Made by a program: the position numbers and the translations under genes. Positions 37,170-46,363 of a DNA stretch of 61,087 nt are shown here, one piece after another (position 1 is the stretch's first letter; each line of letters opens with the position of its first letter). The notes under the pieces are model-generated. The model was given only the letters and a program-made list of their open reading frames with translations. It did not search any database and was not told where the DNA came from. Source of the stretch: Prochloraceae cyanobacterium (lineage in GTDB: Bacteria > Cyanobacteriota > Cyanobacteriia > Cyanobacteriales > JASJDA01); contig JASJDA010000014.1 of the NCBI GenBank assembly GCA_030065755.1, forward strand, positions 1-61,087, given 5' to 3'.

Positions 37170-39674
37170 ATGGATAGTCCCTCTCCCTCTCTAGTTTGGC
37201 GCGGTCAGTTATTAGGCTGGTTGTGTCTGGCTGTATTGGTAGTTTTCACTTGGTTTCCCAGAAGCTATTACGTCATGTTAGCCTGGCCATTGTTTCCTAT
37301 TTGGCTGGTTGGGTTTTTGGTGCTGGGTTTGTGGGCAATTTGGATGTTGCGTCAATTTAAGTTGCCATTTAAACCTCTAGGATATGGGTTAGATTGGCCG
37401 ATCGCACTAGGATCGATCGTTCTGATTTTATCGGCAGTTTTTGCAGAATTCAAGGAAGTAGCTTTTTGGAATGTCTCGATCGCTTTTTGCTATGTTATAT
37501 TGCTCTACGTCCTGCGCAATTGGTTAGAAAAGGGTGGATTAACTTTACAGCGTCTCTGGATTGGGGTTTGTATTGTCGGTATTGTTAGCAGTCTAATTAG
37601 TATAGGTACTTGGCCGCTACAACTGCAAGCAGGTGGCGATCGAAATTATTTACCCATGGGACATCCTAATTTTGTAGCAGGATACGTGCTTCTAGTTTTG
37701 CCTTTGACTGTTTGTTTGGGTTTGTCTCGTAAGGGTTGGCAGCGAATTACCCTATTAGCTTCTAGTTCTATATTAGCGATCGTACTCTACACTACTGGAT
37801 CGCGAGGAGGATATGTAGGTTTTCTGGTTGCCATACTGGTAGCAATAGGATTTTTTATTTTCCAAGAGAAAGGGAAACAGCGATGGTTGCGCATTGGGAT
37901 TTGTAGCGTTTTGCTGTCTCTAATTTTAATTATTGCTCTCAACAACCCCAGAGTTCAGCAAATTGTTAAAGTTTCACCCACCGCTAATTCTCAACCAGTG
38001 GAATTGAAAATTGACGGTCAGACTGAGGATCGACTGTTTATGTTACAGACGACTAAAAATATTTTTTTAAAAAATCCTGTCTTTGGTGTTGGCGCTGGCA
38101 ATATGTCGCGAGTTTACAACCTCTATCGTCCGCTGGAGGTGGGTTTGGGTGCTTCTGCTGTTCAACAGCTTCACAATACCTATGCTCAAGTTGTGGGGGA
38201 ATTAGGATTAGTTGGTTTAAGTACTTTTTTCTTTTTAATTTTTTGTTTGTGTCGCTTGTGGTTTAGTTTATATCAAAAACTATCCGATCGCTGGTTGCTA
38301 TATGGCATAGGATCTAGTTTCTTAGGCTATGGCGCATTAGCTTTTACTGATTATCAGCTAGAAAATATTGGCATTAGCAGCACTTTAGTTTTACTGGTGG
38401 TGTTTCTCGTTGGCTTAGCAGATGCTCATAAATTGTCTCAACCAGAATCTTTCAACTATTTCAGTCGCCGTTATCTAAGTTTAGGCGTTATTACAGTTGG
38501 AATATTTATGCTTTTACTCTGGATACCTGTAACTTCTGCAATAGCAATAAGTTCGACATCTGTTCGGAATTTACAAACAGGGAATATCGACAAAGCTTAC
38601 GAAAAATCTTCTCTTGCAGCCAATTTAGTTACTTGGGATCCTATCTATAACCTTGTAGCGGGATTTCAGCTTTTGAGAGTGCGAGATCCTGTTGAGGATA
38701 CTGACCTATTCAATGAATTAACTGAAATAGCTTTAAGCCATTTTCAAAAAGGCTTGGATGCTGCTCCTTACGACTCTGCATTTAATCAAAACTTAGGGAT
38801 ACTTTATCGGGGTGCTGGTAATAGCGATCGAGCTGCATTTTATTTTAGTCGCTCGATTCAATTATTACCTCGGAATAATCAATACACTTATTACTTACTC
38901 GGTCGAGAATACCTCAAACAACAAAAAATAGACAAAGCAATAGCAGCTTTTTCTTTACAAGGACTAATTTACCCTGAATTTCTAACATCAGATATATGGT
39001 CTCAGTCTCCCTTGTCCAGTCTCAAAGAACCTGTTTTACAAGCAACATTGAATCTTTTACAAGAACTATTAAATAAGTTATCCGTTGAAGATACTAATTA
39101 CGATCGGATTTATGAAAAGCTAGTAGTTTTAAAGTGGTGGCATCAAAAACCATTAAAAAACTTGGAAATAAAGCGCCTGCGTCCTGTAGTTCGATCGCTA
39201 CTTTTAGCAGAAACATCACCTCAGTCAGCTTTGAAAATTATTAATGATAATATCGATTCTTCAGGCGATCGGGATGCACTGTTATTACTTCGTGCTTGGA
39301 TTAATCCACAGCAGTATTTAACAGCTTATTTGCAAACTAATTCTGCTGCTAGTCTCAACCCTACAGTTCAAAAACTACTCGAAGAAAATATTTACCAACA
39401 GAGAAACTTAAGAGATTGGTTATCTTCTCTCAAACAAAATTCAAATAATATAAATAGAAATGCTTTAATACTTACTTATAGAAATTTTCAATCTCCCCAG
39501 GCGGCAAAAATATTACTACCTCAAGAAGTGACGACTAATTTTGTAGTTCAATTGCTAAATTTATTTACACCTTTTCCTAGAGTTATAACTCCGCTCGATC
39601 GGTTAATTGATGAAGTGAAAACCGAAAAGCTAAATTTACCACATCCTAGTAAGAATGGCTTTAAAATTGATTAA
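37170..39674 (+). CDS. O-antigen ligase-like membrane protein with TPR region
   Basis: 834 aa. Residues ~10-460 hold about 12 membrane spans with the Wzy_C/O-antigen-ligase core (PMGHPNFVAGYVLLVLPLT, TTGSRGGYVGFL, and AVQQLHNTYAQVVGELGL). Residues ~470-640 are TPR-like (FQKGLDAAPYDSAFNQNLG, AAFYFSRSIQLLPRNNQYTY) and the rest is soluble and helical. The family joins or polymerises glycans at the outer face of the inner membrane. IctB of cyanobacteria is a shorter relative. Probably part of surface polysaccharide synthesis. Confidence 0.88.
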   Translation: MDSPSPSLVWRGQLLGWLCLAVLVVFTWFPRSYYVMLAWPLFPIWLVGFLVLGLWAIWMLRQFKLPFKPLGYGLDWPIALGSIVLILSAVFAEFKEVAFWNVSIAFCYVILLYVLRNWLEKGGLTLQRLWIGVCIVGIVSSLISIGTWPLQLQAGGDRNYLPMGHPNFVAGYVLLVLPLTVCLGLSRKGWQRITLLASSSILAIVLYTTGSRGGYVGFLVAILVAIGFFIFQEKGKQRWLRIGICSVLLSLILIIALNNPRVQQIVKVSPTANSQPVELKIDGQTEDRLFMLQTTKNIFLKNPVFGVGAGNMSRVYNLYRPLEVGLGASAVQQLHNTYAQVVGELGLVGLSTFFFLIFCLCRLWFSLYQKLSDRWLLYGIGSSFLGYGALAFTDYQLENIGISSTLVLLVVFLVGLADAHKLSQPESFNYFSRRYLSLGVITVGIFMLLLWIPVTSAIAISSTSVRNLQTGNIDKAYEKSSLAANLVTWDPIYNLVAGFQLLRVRDPVEDTDLFNELTEIALSHFQKGLDAAPYDSAFNQNLGILYRGAGNSDRAAFYFSRSIQLLPRNNQYTYYLLGREYLKQQKIDKAIAAFSLQGLIYPEFLTSDIWSQSPLSSLKEPVLQATLNLLQELLNKLSVEDTNYDRIYEKLVVLKWWHQKPLKNLEIKRLRPVVRSLLLAETSPQSALKIINDNIDSSGDRDALLLLRAWINPQQYLTAYLQTNSAASLNPTVQKLLEENIYQQRNLRDWLSSLKQNSNNINRNALILTYRNFQSPQAAKILLPQEVTTNFVVQLLNLFTPFPRVITPLDRLIDEVKTEKLNLPHPSKNGFKID

Positions 39675-39675
39675 A

Positions 39676-39821
39676 GGGCAATAGGAAATGGGGAACAGGG
39701 AACAGTGTAAGGTATTAGACTATTTATGCTGGCTCAAACTCTAGATGCAGTCGTTTATTTACCTGATTACCGATTACCGATTAACTGTTCCCTGTTCCCT
39801 GTTCCCTGTTCCCTATTCCAA
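39676..39821. repeat. GGAACAG / CTGTTCC short tandem repeats
   Basis: GGGGAACAGGGAACAG on the left and four consecutive CTGTTCC-type heptads on the right form an inverted arrangement between the convergent O-antigen-ligase-like gene and the TPR-like gene. It could act as a large bidirectional hairpin. Confidence 0.65.
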
Positions 39822-39828
39822 AAAGTTT

Positions 39829-40638
39829 TCAAGTATCTTTTTCTGGCAAAATAACTTCCACTGTTCCTTCATCTGTAATATTAAATATCACACCTAAAGC
39901 TTTGAGGCGATCGAGTGCATAATCGCGAGTTTTGTCGTCTGAAGCGTTAGATAAAATCGACAGCCAAGCACCAATACTAGCGTGTTTAACATCGCGCTTT
40001 GTTGTTGCTAAAAAATGAGCTGTTCTACTAGCAACTTCTGCCATATAATTTCCAGTTTCATCTTCACGATATTTAGACCATTTTTCTGCCATTTCATAAG
40101 AGTGTCTGGCAGCTTTAAGATCTCCCATAAATAAAATTTCATCTACTCCTTTATAATTCCAAAGATAATTAGCATCTTGTTTTACTAAATAAGACTTTGG
40201 TGCAATATCAGGAGAAATTGAATCGATTACTTCTTGCATCAAAGCAACAGTTCGATCTGGTTTACCTGCAAACAAAGAGTTAGCTGTGGAGAGAACAAAA
40301 TAGGCTTGGATAAATCGCGGATCTTGCTCTGCTATGGTTTCAAAATATTCAGTAGTTAAAGAATAACCTGTTTCTTCTCTAGCTGTTTCGTCACCGTAGT
40401 ATTGAATAAAATTTAAAAATGTCCAGTCAGCAACCAGGTTTTTAAAGCCAAAAGATGGCATTTGTTTCTGGACATCGAGCATCACTTTAAGCTTTTTTTC
40501 TTCTTGAATGTAGTTATCTGTACTTAGATCGCTTTTGAGCTGCTGGTAATGCTGTTTCTGCAAAGAAATAACACTTGTTAGAGTAATTAAAAGTGTTAAA
40601 GAGCTGAATATGGTTGAGAAAGATATTTTATTTAGCAT
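39829..40638 (-). CDS. TPR-like protein downstream of pilin genes, unknown function
   Basis: 269 aa. An N-terminal hydrophobic segment (SLTLLITLTSVISLQ, ~13-27) could be a signal or anchor. The rest is helical with TPR-like spacing (YFETIAEQDPRFIQAYFVLS, GDLKAARHSYEMAEKWSKY). It starts 33 bases after the second pilin gene, so it is cotranscribed. A role in pilus assembly or secretion is inferred from context only. Confidence 0.65.
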   Translation of the reverse strand: MLNKISFSTIFSSLTLLITLTSVISLQKQHYQQLKSDLSTDNYIQEEKKLKVMLDVQKQMPSFGFKNLVADWTFLNFIQYYGDETAREETGYSLTTEYFETIAEQDPRFIQAYFVLSTANSLFAGKPDRTVALMQEVIDSISPDIAPKSYLVKQDANYLWNYKGVDEILFMGDLKAARHSYEMAEKWSKYREDETGNYMAEVASRTAHFLATTKRDVKHASIGAWLSILSNASDDKTRDYALDRLKALGVIFNITDEGTVEVILPEKDT

Positions 40639-40671
40639 AGGAAATATCCCCTTTTAATCTTTTATTTTCCC

Positions 40672-41190
40672 TTACTTAATTGTTAGTCCATCGTTGGTAC
40701 AAGGATCGTTGTAATTATTAGGCGCTTCAACAGTTGCATTAACATCTTTTGCTTGGCATATAACTATGTAGTAAATGCCAGAATCAAAATAGGTCGCAGC
40801 ACTATAATTTCTCGTCCGATCTTTTTCTGGGTTTAGAGGTATCGCGTTTTGTTTCACTATGTTCAGACTTCCAGATGTTGATAGTGTTGGATCGGGAAAA
40901 CTATAATACTTAGTATCTTCTAAGGTTATATATCCATTAAGAGCCTGTTGAGTGCTAGCAAACTTTTGTGTTTCAAAGTGATATGTCTCTTGGGCGCGAG
41001 ATAAAACTCCAAGGTTATTTTTAGCTTCTGTTTCTCTAGATTTTCCTATCTGTTGAATTAAGTTTGGTAAGGCAACTGCAGCAAGAATACCAACAATGAT
41101 TACTACAACTAGGAGTTCTATTAATGTAAAACCTTTCTGACTGCTTTTTTTCTTTTTGCTTAGTAAATAGAGGGAAAATTTCTCTAGCAT
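40672..41190 (-). CDS. Type IV pilin-like protein (second copy)
   Basis: 172 aa. The prepilin motif KG-FTLIELLVVVIIVGILA has cleavage after G20 and the conserved Glu at mature position 5 (E25). The globular domain ends with a cysteine pair (VICQ ... DPCTND). The basic leader SKKKKSSQKG is typical. It is probably a minor or alternative pilin expressed by read-through from pilA. Confidence 0.92.
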   Translation of the reverse strand: MLEKFSLYLLSKKKKSSQKGFTLIELLVVVIIVGILAAVALPNLIQQIGKSRETEAKNNLGVLSRAQETYHFETQKFASTQQALNGYITLEDTKYYSFPDPTLSTSGSLNIVKQNAIPLNPEKDRTRNYSAATYFDSGIYYIVICQAKDVNATVEAPNNYNDPCTNDGLTIK

Positions 41191-41230
41191 GGATATAAGG
41201 ATTGAAACAAATTTATTTTTAAAGTTGCTA

Positions 41231-41262
41231 TAAAAATACCAGGCAAGTGAAGTTTGCCTGGT
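41231..41262 (-). terminator. Terminator between the two pilin genes
   Basis: On the minus strand ACCAGGCAA pairs with TTGCCTGGT (9 bp) around a 7-nt loop, followed by ATTTTTA. It should set the first pilin well above the second by partial termination. Confidence 0.8.
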
Positions 41263-41285
41263 TATAATTTGAGCGATGATAAATT

Positions 41286-41813
41286 CTATTTCAGCTCGAT
41301 ACTGTTAGCAGCACAATCAATTGTACCAGTACCAACAGTGGGAGCGATTGCTGTGGTAGATTTCGCAACAGTTTGGCACAGAGCGGTATCATAGGCTCCT
41401 GAATCGAAAGCAACACCACCAGAATAAGCTCTAGTACCATTGTTTGCAGAATTAGCGTCTTCGCCTGTAACTGTAACGGAAGCTCCAGCATTAGCGGTGG
41501 ATGCAAAGCTATAGTATTTTGGTTTGATTATTACACCGATAGCGTTGCTAGCAGTAGTCTCGGTATTACTTAAAGTTACAAAATTTTGAGCTTCGTAGTG
41601 GTAAGCTTGCTGAGCTCGGTTGATACTACCAACGCCATTTTTACCTTCTACTTCTCTACCTTTTCCTACTTGACCTAATAGGTTAGGTAGAGCAACTGCG
41701 GCTAGAATACCAACAATAATTACTACAACAAGTAGTTCAATTAGGGTAAAACCTTTGTCACCTTTTTTAGAGCGTAATTGTTGTAAAAGTTTAGCTAGAA
41801 ATTGAGAGTTCAT
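41286..41813 (-). CDS. pilA: Type IV major pilin-like protein
   Basis: 175 aa. The prepilin peptidase motif is KG-FTLIELLVV with cleavage after G21 and Glu5 of the mature protein at E26. The mature N-terminal helix is followed by a Ser/Thr/Ala-rich globular domain with a C-terminal cysteine pair (LCQT ... IDCAAN). Pili of this type give twitching motility and DNA uptake in cyanobacteria. First gene of a three-gene unit with a terminator just behind it, as expected for an abundant major pilin. Confidence 0.92.
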   Translation of the reverse strand: MNSQFLAKLLQQLRSKKGDKGFTLIELLVVVIIVGILAAVALPNLLGQVGKGREVEGKNGVGSINRAQQAYHYEAQNFVTLSNTETTASNAIGVIIKPKYYSFASTANAGASVTVTGEDANSANNGTRAYSGGVAFDSGAYDTALCQTVAKSTTAIAPTVGTGTIDCAANSIELK

Positions 41814-42170
41814 GATGTTTTTTTTGGGTAGGAGTTATCTGTTTTCTTCTAGATAAAACATACCCACTGTTTTCCAATTTAATATCATTTTGAGAAAAAA
41901 ATTTTTCGTTGTTGAACGCTCATTTTTCAAGAGCTAGCTAGCTCACAATTTTTAGGTGAGATGAGGGGAGTGTGGGGAGTTAATTAAGTAAGCAATCTTT
42001 TTCTCTCTTCTCGTTGCTTCCTTATCGGAGACTCCCTCTTTGCTGTCGCTCCACTTTTCGACCATCTCATTTAACATTTTTCTATCTTCCCACACCTCCA
42101 TACTCCCCTTACTATTGGATTATGTATTATACTAAAAAAAACGAAGTCGTTATGAGTTTGACATAAAGCC
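41814..42170. other. Divergent intergenic region, pilA / NTRC
   Basis: No gene seen. A 14-bp perfect palindrome GAGCTAGCTAGCTC lies at 41931-41944. G-rich AGTGTGGGGAG (near 41969) and C-rich CCCACACCTCC (near 42090) form an inverted pair. Promoters for both directions lie here. Confidence 0.45.
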
Positions 42171-43544
42171 ATGACTAAAGAAAGTGTAGAGAATGTTGTA
42201 ATAATTGGATCTGGACCTGCTGGCTTTACTGCTGCTATCTATGCGGCGCGAGCGAACTTGAAACCCGTTATGTTTGAAGGCTTGCAAGCTGGAGGGGTTC
42301 CAGGGGGACAGCTAATGACTACTACAGAAGTAGAAAATTTCCCTGGTTTCCCAGATGGAATTACGGGCCCGCAGTTAATGGAAAATATGAAAGCACAAGC
42401 GGTACGCTGGGGGACTGAGTGCTATACAGAAGATGTAATTGAAGTCGATCTGAGTCAGCGTCCTTTTACTGTACGTTCTACCGACAGAGAATTTAAAGCT
42501 CACAGTATTATTATTGCTACGGGAGCGACGGCGAAACGCTTGGGACTACCTAGCGAAGAGAAATACTGGAGTAATGGAATTTCTGCTTGTGCCATTTGTG
42601 ACGGTGCTGCGCCTATTTTTAAAGGTGTGGAACTAGCTGTAATTGGCGGTGGGGACTCCGCAGCAGAAGAGTCGGTCTATCTCACTAAATATGGTTCCCA
42701 CGTTCACACGATCGTCCGTCGGGATGAGATGCGAGCTAGTAAAGCCTTGCAAGATCGGGTGTTGAATAACCCTAAAATTACCGTTCACTGGAATACAGAC
42801 ACAATTGACGTGTTTGGTAGCAATGGACGTATGGAGGGGTTGAAAATTCGCAATAATAAGACGGATGAAGCAAGCGAACTCAAAGTTAACGGATTATTTT
42901 ACGCGATCGGTCACACTCCCAATACTTCTTTATTTAAAGGACAGCTAGAACTAGACGATGTTGGTTACATTAAAGTTAAACCAGGTACGGTAGAAACTAG
43001 CGTTGAAGGTGTCTATGCGGCTGGAGACGTTCAAGACCACGAATATCGTCAGGCTATAACTGCGGCTGGAACTGGTTGTATGGCGGCGCTGGTAGCGGAA
43101 AGGTGGCTTTCTGGTAATAATTTGATTACGGAATATCATCAGAAAAAGGGAGCAGAACAGCCTCACCAAGAAGCTAAAGAGGAAAAGCCTGTTGCTGCTG
43201 ACACAGAAAAAACCTTTGAACTGGAGGATACTCGTCATGTAGGAGGATATGCTCTACGCAAACTATTCCACGACAGCGATCGCCTGTTGATGGTCAAATA
43301 TGTTTCTCCTAGTTGTGGGCCTTGTCGAACTCTCAAACCGATTTTGAGTAAAGTAATAGATGAGTATGATGGCAAAATTCATTTTGTCGAAATTGACATC
43401 GAAGACGATCCAGAAATTGCTAAGCAAGCTGGAGTAATAGGAACTCCCACCATACAATTCTTCAAGGATAAGGAATTGGTTAAGGAACTCAAAGGCGTTA
43501 AGCAAAAAAGCGAGTTTCGTCAGGTGATTGATAGTTACTTGTAA
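42171..43544 (+). CDS. NADPH-thioredoxin reductase / thioredoxin fusion (NTRC)
   Basis: 457 aa. Residues 1-320 form the reductase, with FAD motif [12 protein letters not shown], redox pair C140-AI-C143 and NADP motif [12 protein letters not shown] linker (~321-350) leads to a thioredoxin domain with C382-GP-C385 in [12 protein letters not shown]. This fusion is the known NTRC of cyanobacteria and plastids, which passes NADPH electrons to 2-Cys peroxiredoxin and other targets. Both active sites are intact. Monocistronic. Confidence 0.96.
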   Translation: MTKESVENVVIIGSGPAGFTAAIYAARANLKPVMFEGLQAGGVPGGQLMTTTEVENFPGFPDGITGPQLMENMKAQAVRWGTECYTEDVIEVDLSQRPFTVRSTDREFKAHSIIIATGATAKRLGLPSEEKYWSNGISACAICDGAAPIFKGVELAVIGGGDSAAEESVYLTKYGSHVHTIVRRDEMRASKALQDRVLNNPKITVHWNTDTIDVFGSNGRMEGLKIRNNKTDEASELKVNGLFYAIGHTPNTSLFKGQLELDDVGYIKVKPGTVETSVEGVYAAGDVQDHEYRQAITAAGTGCMAALVAERWLSGNNLITEYHQKKGAEQPHQEAKEEKPVAADTEKTFELEDTRHVGGYALRKLFHDSDRLLMVKYVSPSCGPCRTLKPILSKVIDEYDGKIHFVEIDIEDDPEIAKQAGVIGTPTIQFFKDKELVKELKGVKQKSEFRQVIDSYL

Positions 43545-43550
43545 AGAGGG

Positions 43551-43652
43551 AACAGGGAACAGAGGAGAGTGGGGGAGGGGGAGAGGGGGAGAGTGGGAGA
43601 GGGGGAGAAGATTAACTTAAGACCAACTAACCACTAACCACTAACCACCACC
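43551..43652. repeat. Simple repeats, left flank of the glycosyltransferase gene
   Basis: GGAACAGGGAACAG, then GGGGGAGAG runs, then three AACCACT units reaching into the 3' end of the glycosyltransferase gene. Mirrored in inverted order at 44870-44933. Confidence 0.65.
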
Positions 43653-44855
43653 AACTATCGCCTCTTCATAACTCTTTCCAGCACTTTCCCAGGTATATTG
43701 TTGTTCGATGAGCGATCGAGCGTTAGTAGATAGTTGTTCTCGCAGTTGTGGGTCTTCAAATAAACGAGCGATCGCTTCTACGTATTCTTCTACTCGGTTG
43801 GCGCGTAAGGCTCGCAAAGGAACATTAGTACTGTCTGCTTCTATACCTTCTAAACCTCGATCGCTCCCTACTACTGGTACTCCAGTCGCCATAGCTTCTA
43901 GGGTTTTATTTTTAATACCGAAACCAGCGCGCATGGGTACGACGCAAACTGTAGCTTGATGTAGATATTCTGCCATTGAAGGGACTCTACCTGTTACTGT
44001 AATCCCAGGACGTTTTGCTAATGCTAATACTTCTGGTGCGGGTTTGGATCCTACTACGGTTAGGGTGGTATCGGGATATTTTTGCTGTAGGATTGGCAAT
44101 ACTTCTACAGCAAAAAAGCAAGCAGCATCAATATTAACTATATAATCCATTCCTCCAGTAATTATTATGCGGTGTCCTCCTGGATCTGTTTGGCGATTGG
44201 GGAAAGATTCTAAATCGACCCCGTTGGAAATTACATTTACTGGTAGATTGGGATTAAAACCGAGGATCTGCTCTTTGTCTTCAGGAGTCGTGACGACAAC
44301 AGAGTTGAATTTGCTCAAGAAACCTCTTTCGTAGCGACGCAAAAGAGGAAGATAGAGGCGATCGCGCAATTGGTTTTGTGAAGTTCCTGTTTCTAGTTGG
44401 TTTTTACAAGTTTGATAAACGGAACTGTGGATATTTACTACCGTACGTAGTTGTTTTTTCCACTGGGGACGCACGTAAATTTCATTAACGCTATGTTCGC
44501 ACGTAAGTGCTTCAAATCTTCCTGTCCCTACTGCTTCATCCACCCACTTCTGAATGTTTGCTGAGTAGATATACGAGACGTTAGGTGGGGTTCCCTCTAC
44601 CCAAAACTGCCCAAAGCGCTTTATTTTACTTACTATGCCTCCCTGAGTGTCTGTAGGAGGGGGAAAAACCACTAGTTCCTCCACACATTCTCGTAATTGT
44701 TCAATTTCGGCTTCGGTAATATCTCGAACCCTTTGAGTAACTAAGGTAATTTTATGATTCTGGCTGAGATACTTAAGTAAATTAAAGGTTCTCACCTGCG
44801 TCCCCCCTCTAGTTGGAGGGTAGGGAAAGGTAGAGGATAGCATGAGAATTTTCAT
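43641..44855 (-). CDS. GT4-family glycosyltransferase
   Basis: 404 aa GT-B fold enzyme. The N-terminal domain starts MKILMLSSTFPYPPTRGGTQ. The donor-binding C-terminal domain has TVTGRVPSMAEYLHQATVCV and KNKTLEAMATGVPVVGSD with the family E-x7-E-type site. It transfers a sugar from an activated donor to a surface glycan or lipid; specificity is unknown. The gene is bracketed by inverted simple repeats. Its C-terminus (EEAIVGGG) runs into one of them. Confidence 0.93.
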   Translation of the reverse strand: MKILMLSSTFPYPPTRGGTQVRTFNLLKYLSQNHKITLVTQRVRDITEAEIEQLRECVEELVVFPPPTDTQGGIVSKIKRFGQFWVEGTPPNVSYIYSANIQKWVDEAVGTGRFEALTCEHSVNEIYVRPQWKKQLRTVVNIHSSVYQTCKNQLETGTSQNQLRDRLYLPLLRRYERGFLSKFNSVVVTTPEDKEQILGFNPNLPVNVISNGVDLESFPNRQTDPGGHRIIITGGMDYIVNIDAACFFAVEVLPILQQKYPDTTLTVVGSKPAPEVLALAKRPGITVTGRVPSMAEYLHQATVCVVPMRAGFGIKNKTLEAMATGVPVVGSDRGLEGIEADSTNVPLRALRANRVEEYVEAIARLFEDPQLREQLSTNARSLIEQQYTWESAGKSYEEAIVGGG

Positions 44856-44869
44856 CGATTTACAGGATA

Positions 44870-44933
44870 GTGGTTAGTGGTTAGTGGGTTAATTTTTCCC
44901 CCTCTCCCTCTCTCCCCCTCTCCCCCTCCTCTA
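44870..44933. repeat. Simple repeats, right flank of the glycosyltransferase gene
   Basis: TAGTGGTTAGTGGTTAGTGGG followed by CCCCCTCTCCC runs: the reverse complement of the units on the left flank, in mirrored order. Confidence 0.65.
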
Positions 44934-45197
44934 GCGATATTTTACCGAGCTTTTTTTGACTAAGTCTTTTAGTTGTTTTTGTTTTTGTTGCAGTTTTTTT
45001 TCTTTCTCGATTCGCTCTGTTTCTAATTGCTCGTAACTTTTTGCTTCTAGCTGGTATTCTTTTTCTATTTTTGCTCTTTGTTCGTCAAATTCCCTGTGTT
45101 TTTGCAGGCAAGAATAATGCCAAAATCCTACGGTTAAAAATCCTATACAGTTACTAGCAAGTGCTATTTTTTGCCAATCTATTCTTCTTTTAACCAT
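44931..45197 (-). CDS. Small membrane-anchored coiled-coil protein
   Basis: 88 aa. One N-terminal span (~11-29, IALASNCIGFLTVGFWHY) is followed by an almost pure Lys/Glu/Gln coiled coil (EKKLQQKQKQLKDLVKK). It starts 4 bases after the polysaccharide deacetylase stop, so it is cotranscribed. The deacetylase also has an N-terminal span plus coiled coil, so the two may pair in the membrane. Family not recognised. Confidence 0.7.
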   Translation of the reverse strand: MVKRRIDWQKIALASNCIGFLTVGFWHYSCLQKHREFDEQRAKIEKEYQLEAKSYEQLETERIEKEKKLQQKQKQLKDLVKKSSVKYR

Positions 45198-45201
45198 AAC
45201 T

Positions 45202-46122
45202 TTATTCTCCTGGAAAAGCTTGGCTCATGGTCATAAATTGAAGATTATTTTTGTCTAGATTGGTAATAATGTCTTCTAAAGCAAAAACTGTTTTGTCCAT
45301 TGTGTCGTGCATGAGAACAATATCTTGTCCTTTCGACCTACTTACTTCTCTAATCATTGCCTTAACAGTAGTTCTGCCGCGCCAATCATTGGTATCAATT
45401 GTCCATAATGCTGTACTCATACCTAGCTGATGGGCAATTTTTAAAGTAGTTCTATCTTGTTCTCCGTATGGAGATCGAAACCAACGGGAAGTGTATTTAT
45501 TCCCTAAGCATTTTTGGATCTCAGTTCGTGCTGTTTCCATTTGCTTTTTCTGAAAGCTAGCACTGCGTCCTTTAAGATATGCATGACTGTATGTATGATT
45601 GGCTATTTCATGTCCTTCTTTGAAGATGCGTTTCAAGATCTCGCACCCGTTTTTTGCGCTTCTACCAGTGACAAAAAAAGTAGCTTTGACATTATGTTTT
45701 TTGAGAATATCTAGGATTTTTGTTGTGGCGCTCGATGGCCCGTCATCGAATGTTAAAGCTACTGCCTTTTTGGGCATTTTAGCAACAAGATATTTGGCAT
45801 TAACCAGGGTGATGTCGATCGGGTTAAGTTTTCTCTTTTCTATTTTTATTTTTTCTAATACTGCTTTGTATCTTTTGTCTAAAACTATTATTTGCTCTTG
45901 ATTTTGGACTTGTAATTGTTTTAATTTGCCGATTTCTTGGTTTCTTTGGACAATTAATTCTTCCTTGTTAGTTAATTCATTGCTGGCATAAGTTACGTAG
46001 GTTAAAAAGAAAGTCCAAATTACCCCGCCAGTTATTAGTGCTTTTAAAAACCCAACTAGATCTAGATAAAAGAATAGGGATCTGCGTTTTTTTACAGGCT
46101 GAAACTGCGATCGAAAAATCAT
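45202..46122 (-). CDS. Polysaccharide deacetylase (NodB domain), membrane-anchored
   Basis: 306 aa. A membrane anchor (~22-45, FLKALITGGVIWTFFLTYV) leads to a short coiled coil (~50-95) and a CE4 NodB domain with the catalytic/metal motif ALTFDDGPSS, the zinc motif HEIANHTYSH and RSPYGEQDR. It removes N-acetyl groups from peptidoglycan or exopolysaccharide at the cell surface. All motif residues are intact. Operon with the 88 aa protein. Confidence 0.94.
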   Translation of the reverse strand: MIFRSQFQPVKKRRSLFFYLDLVGFLKALITGGVIWTFFLTYVTYASNELTNKEELIVQRNQEIGKLKQLQVQNQEQIIVLDKRYKAVLEKIKIEKRKLNPIDITLVNAKYLVAKMPKKAVALTFDDGPSSATTKILDILKKHNVKATFFVTGRSAKNGCEILKRIFKEGHEIANHTYSHAYLKGRSASFQKKQMETARTEIQKCLGNKYTSRWFRSPYGEQDRTTLKIAHQLGMSTALWTIDTNDWRGRTTVKAMIREVSRSKGQDIVLMHDTMDKTVFALEDIITNLDKNNLQFMTMSQAFPGE

Positions 46123-46363
46123 TAACCACTACCTCACAAATCAATACACTCTCCACACCTTAAGTGGTTTTACTTAAGGATTTTCACTGAAGCTTTGCTT
46201 CAGATTTTGATTTTTCTCTTTAATAAAGATTAAAAGCTATTAATATTCTTCTAGTCAACCCACAATACCACTGAAATTGTTCGTCTAGAAATAAATTATT
46301 TAAAGTAAATATAAGCAAAGAAAAATTAAGTATTTTAGCTTGCTTTCATTTCAATCTTGACAG

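Noticed and set aside
39676-39821. Possible CRISPR array because of short regular repeats
   Set aside because: The repeats are 7 nt, directly adjacent and without unique spacers; they are tandem simple repeats. No cas genes are seen in the window.
42171-43544. Unusual SPSCGPC thioredoxin site instead of WCGPC
   Set aside because: This is normal for the NTRC family, where the preceding Trp is commonly replaced.
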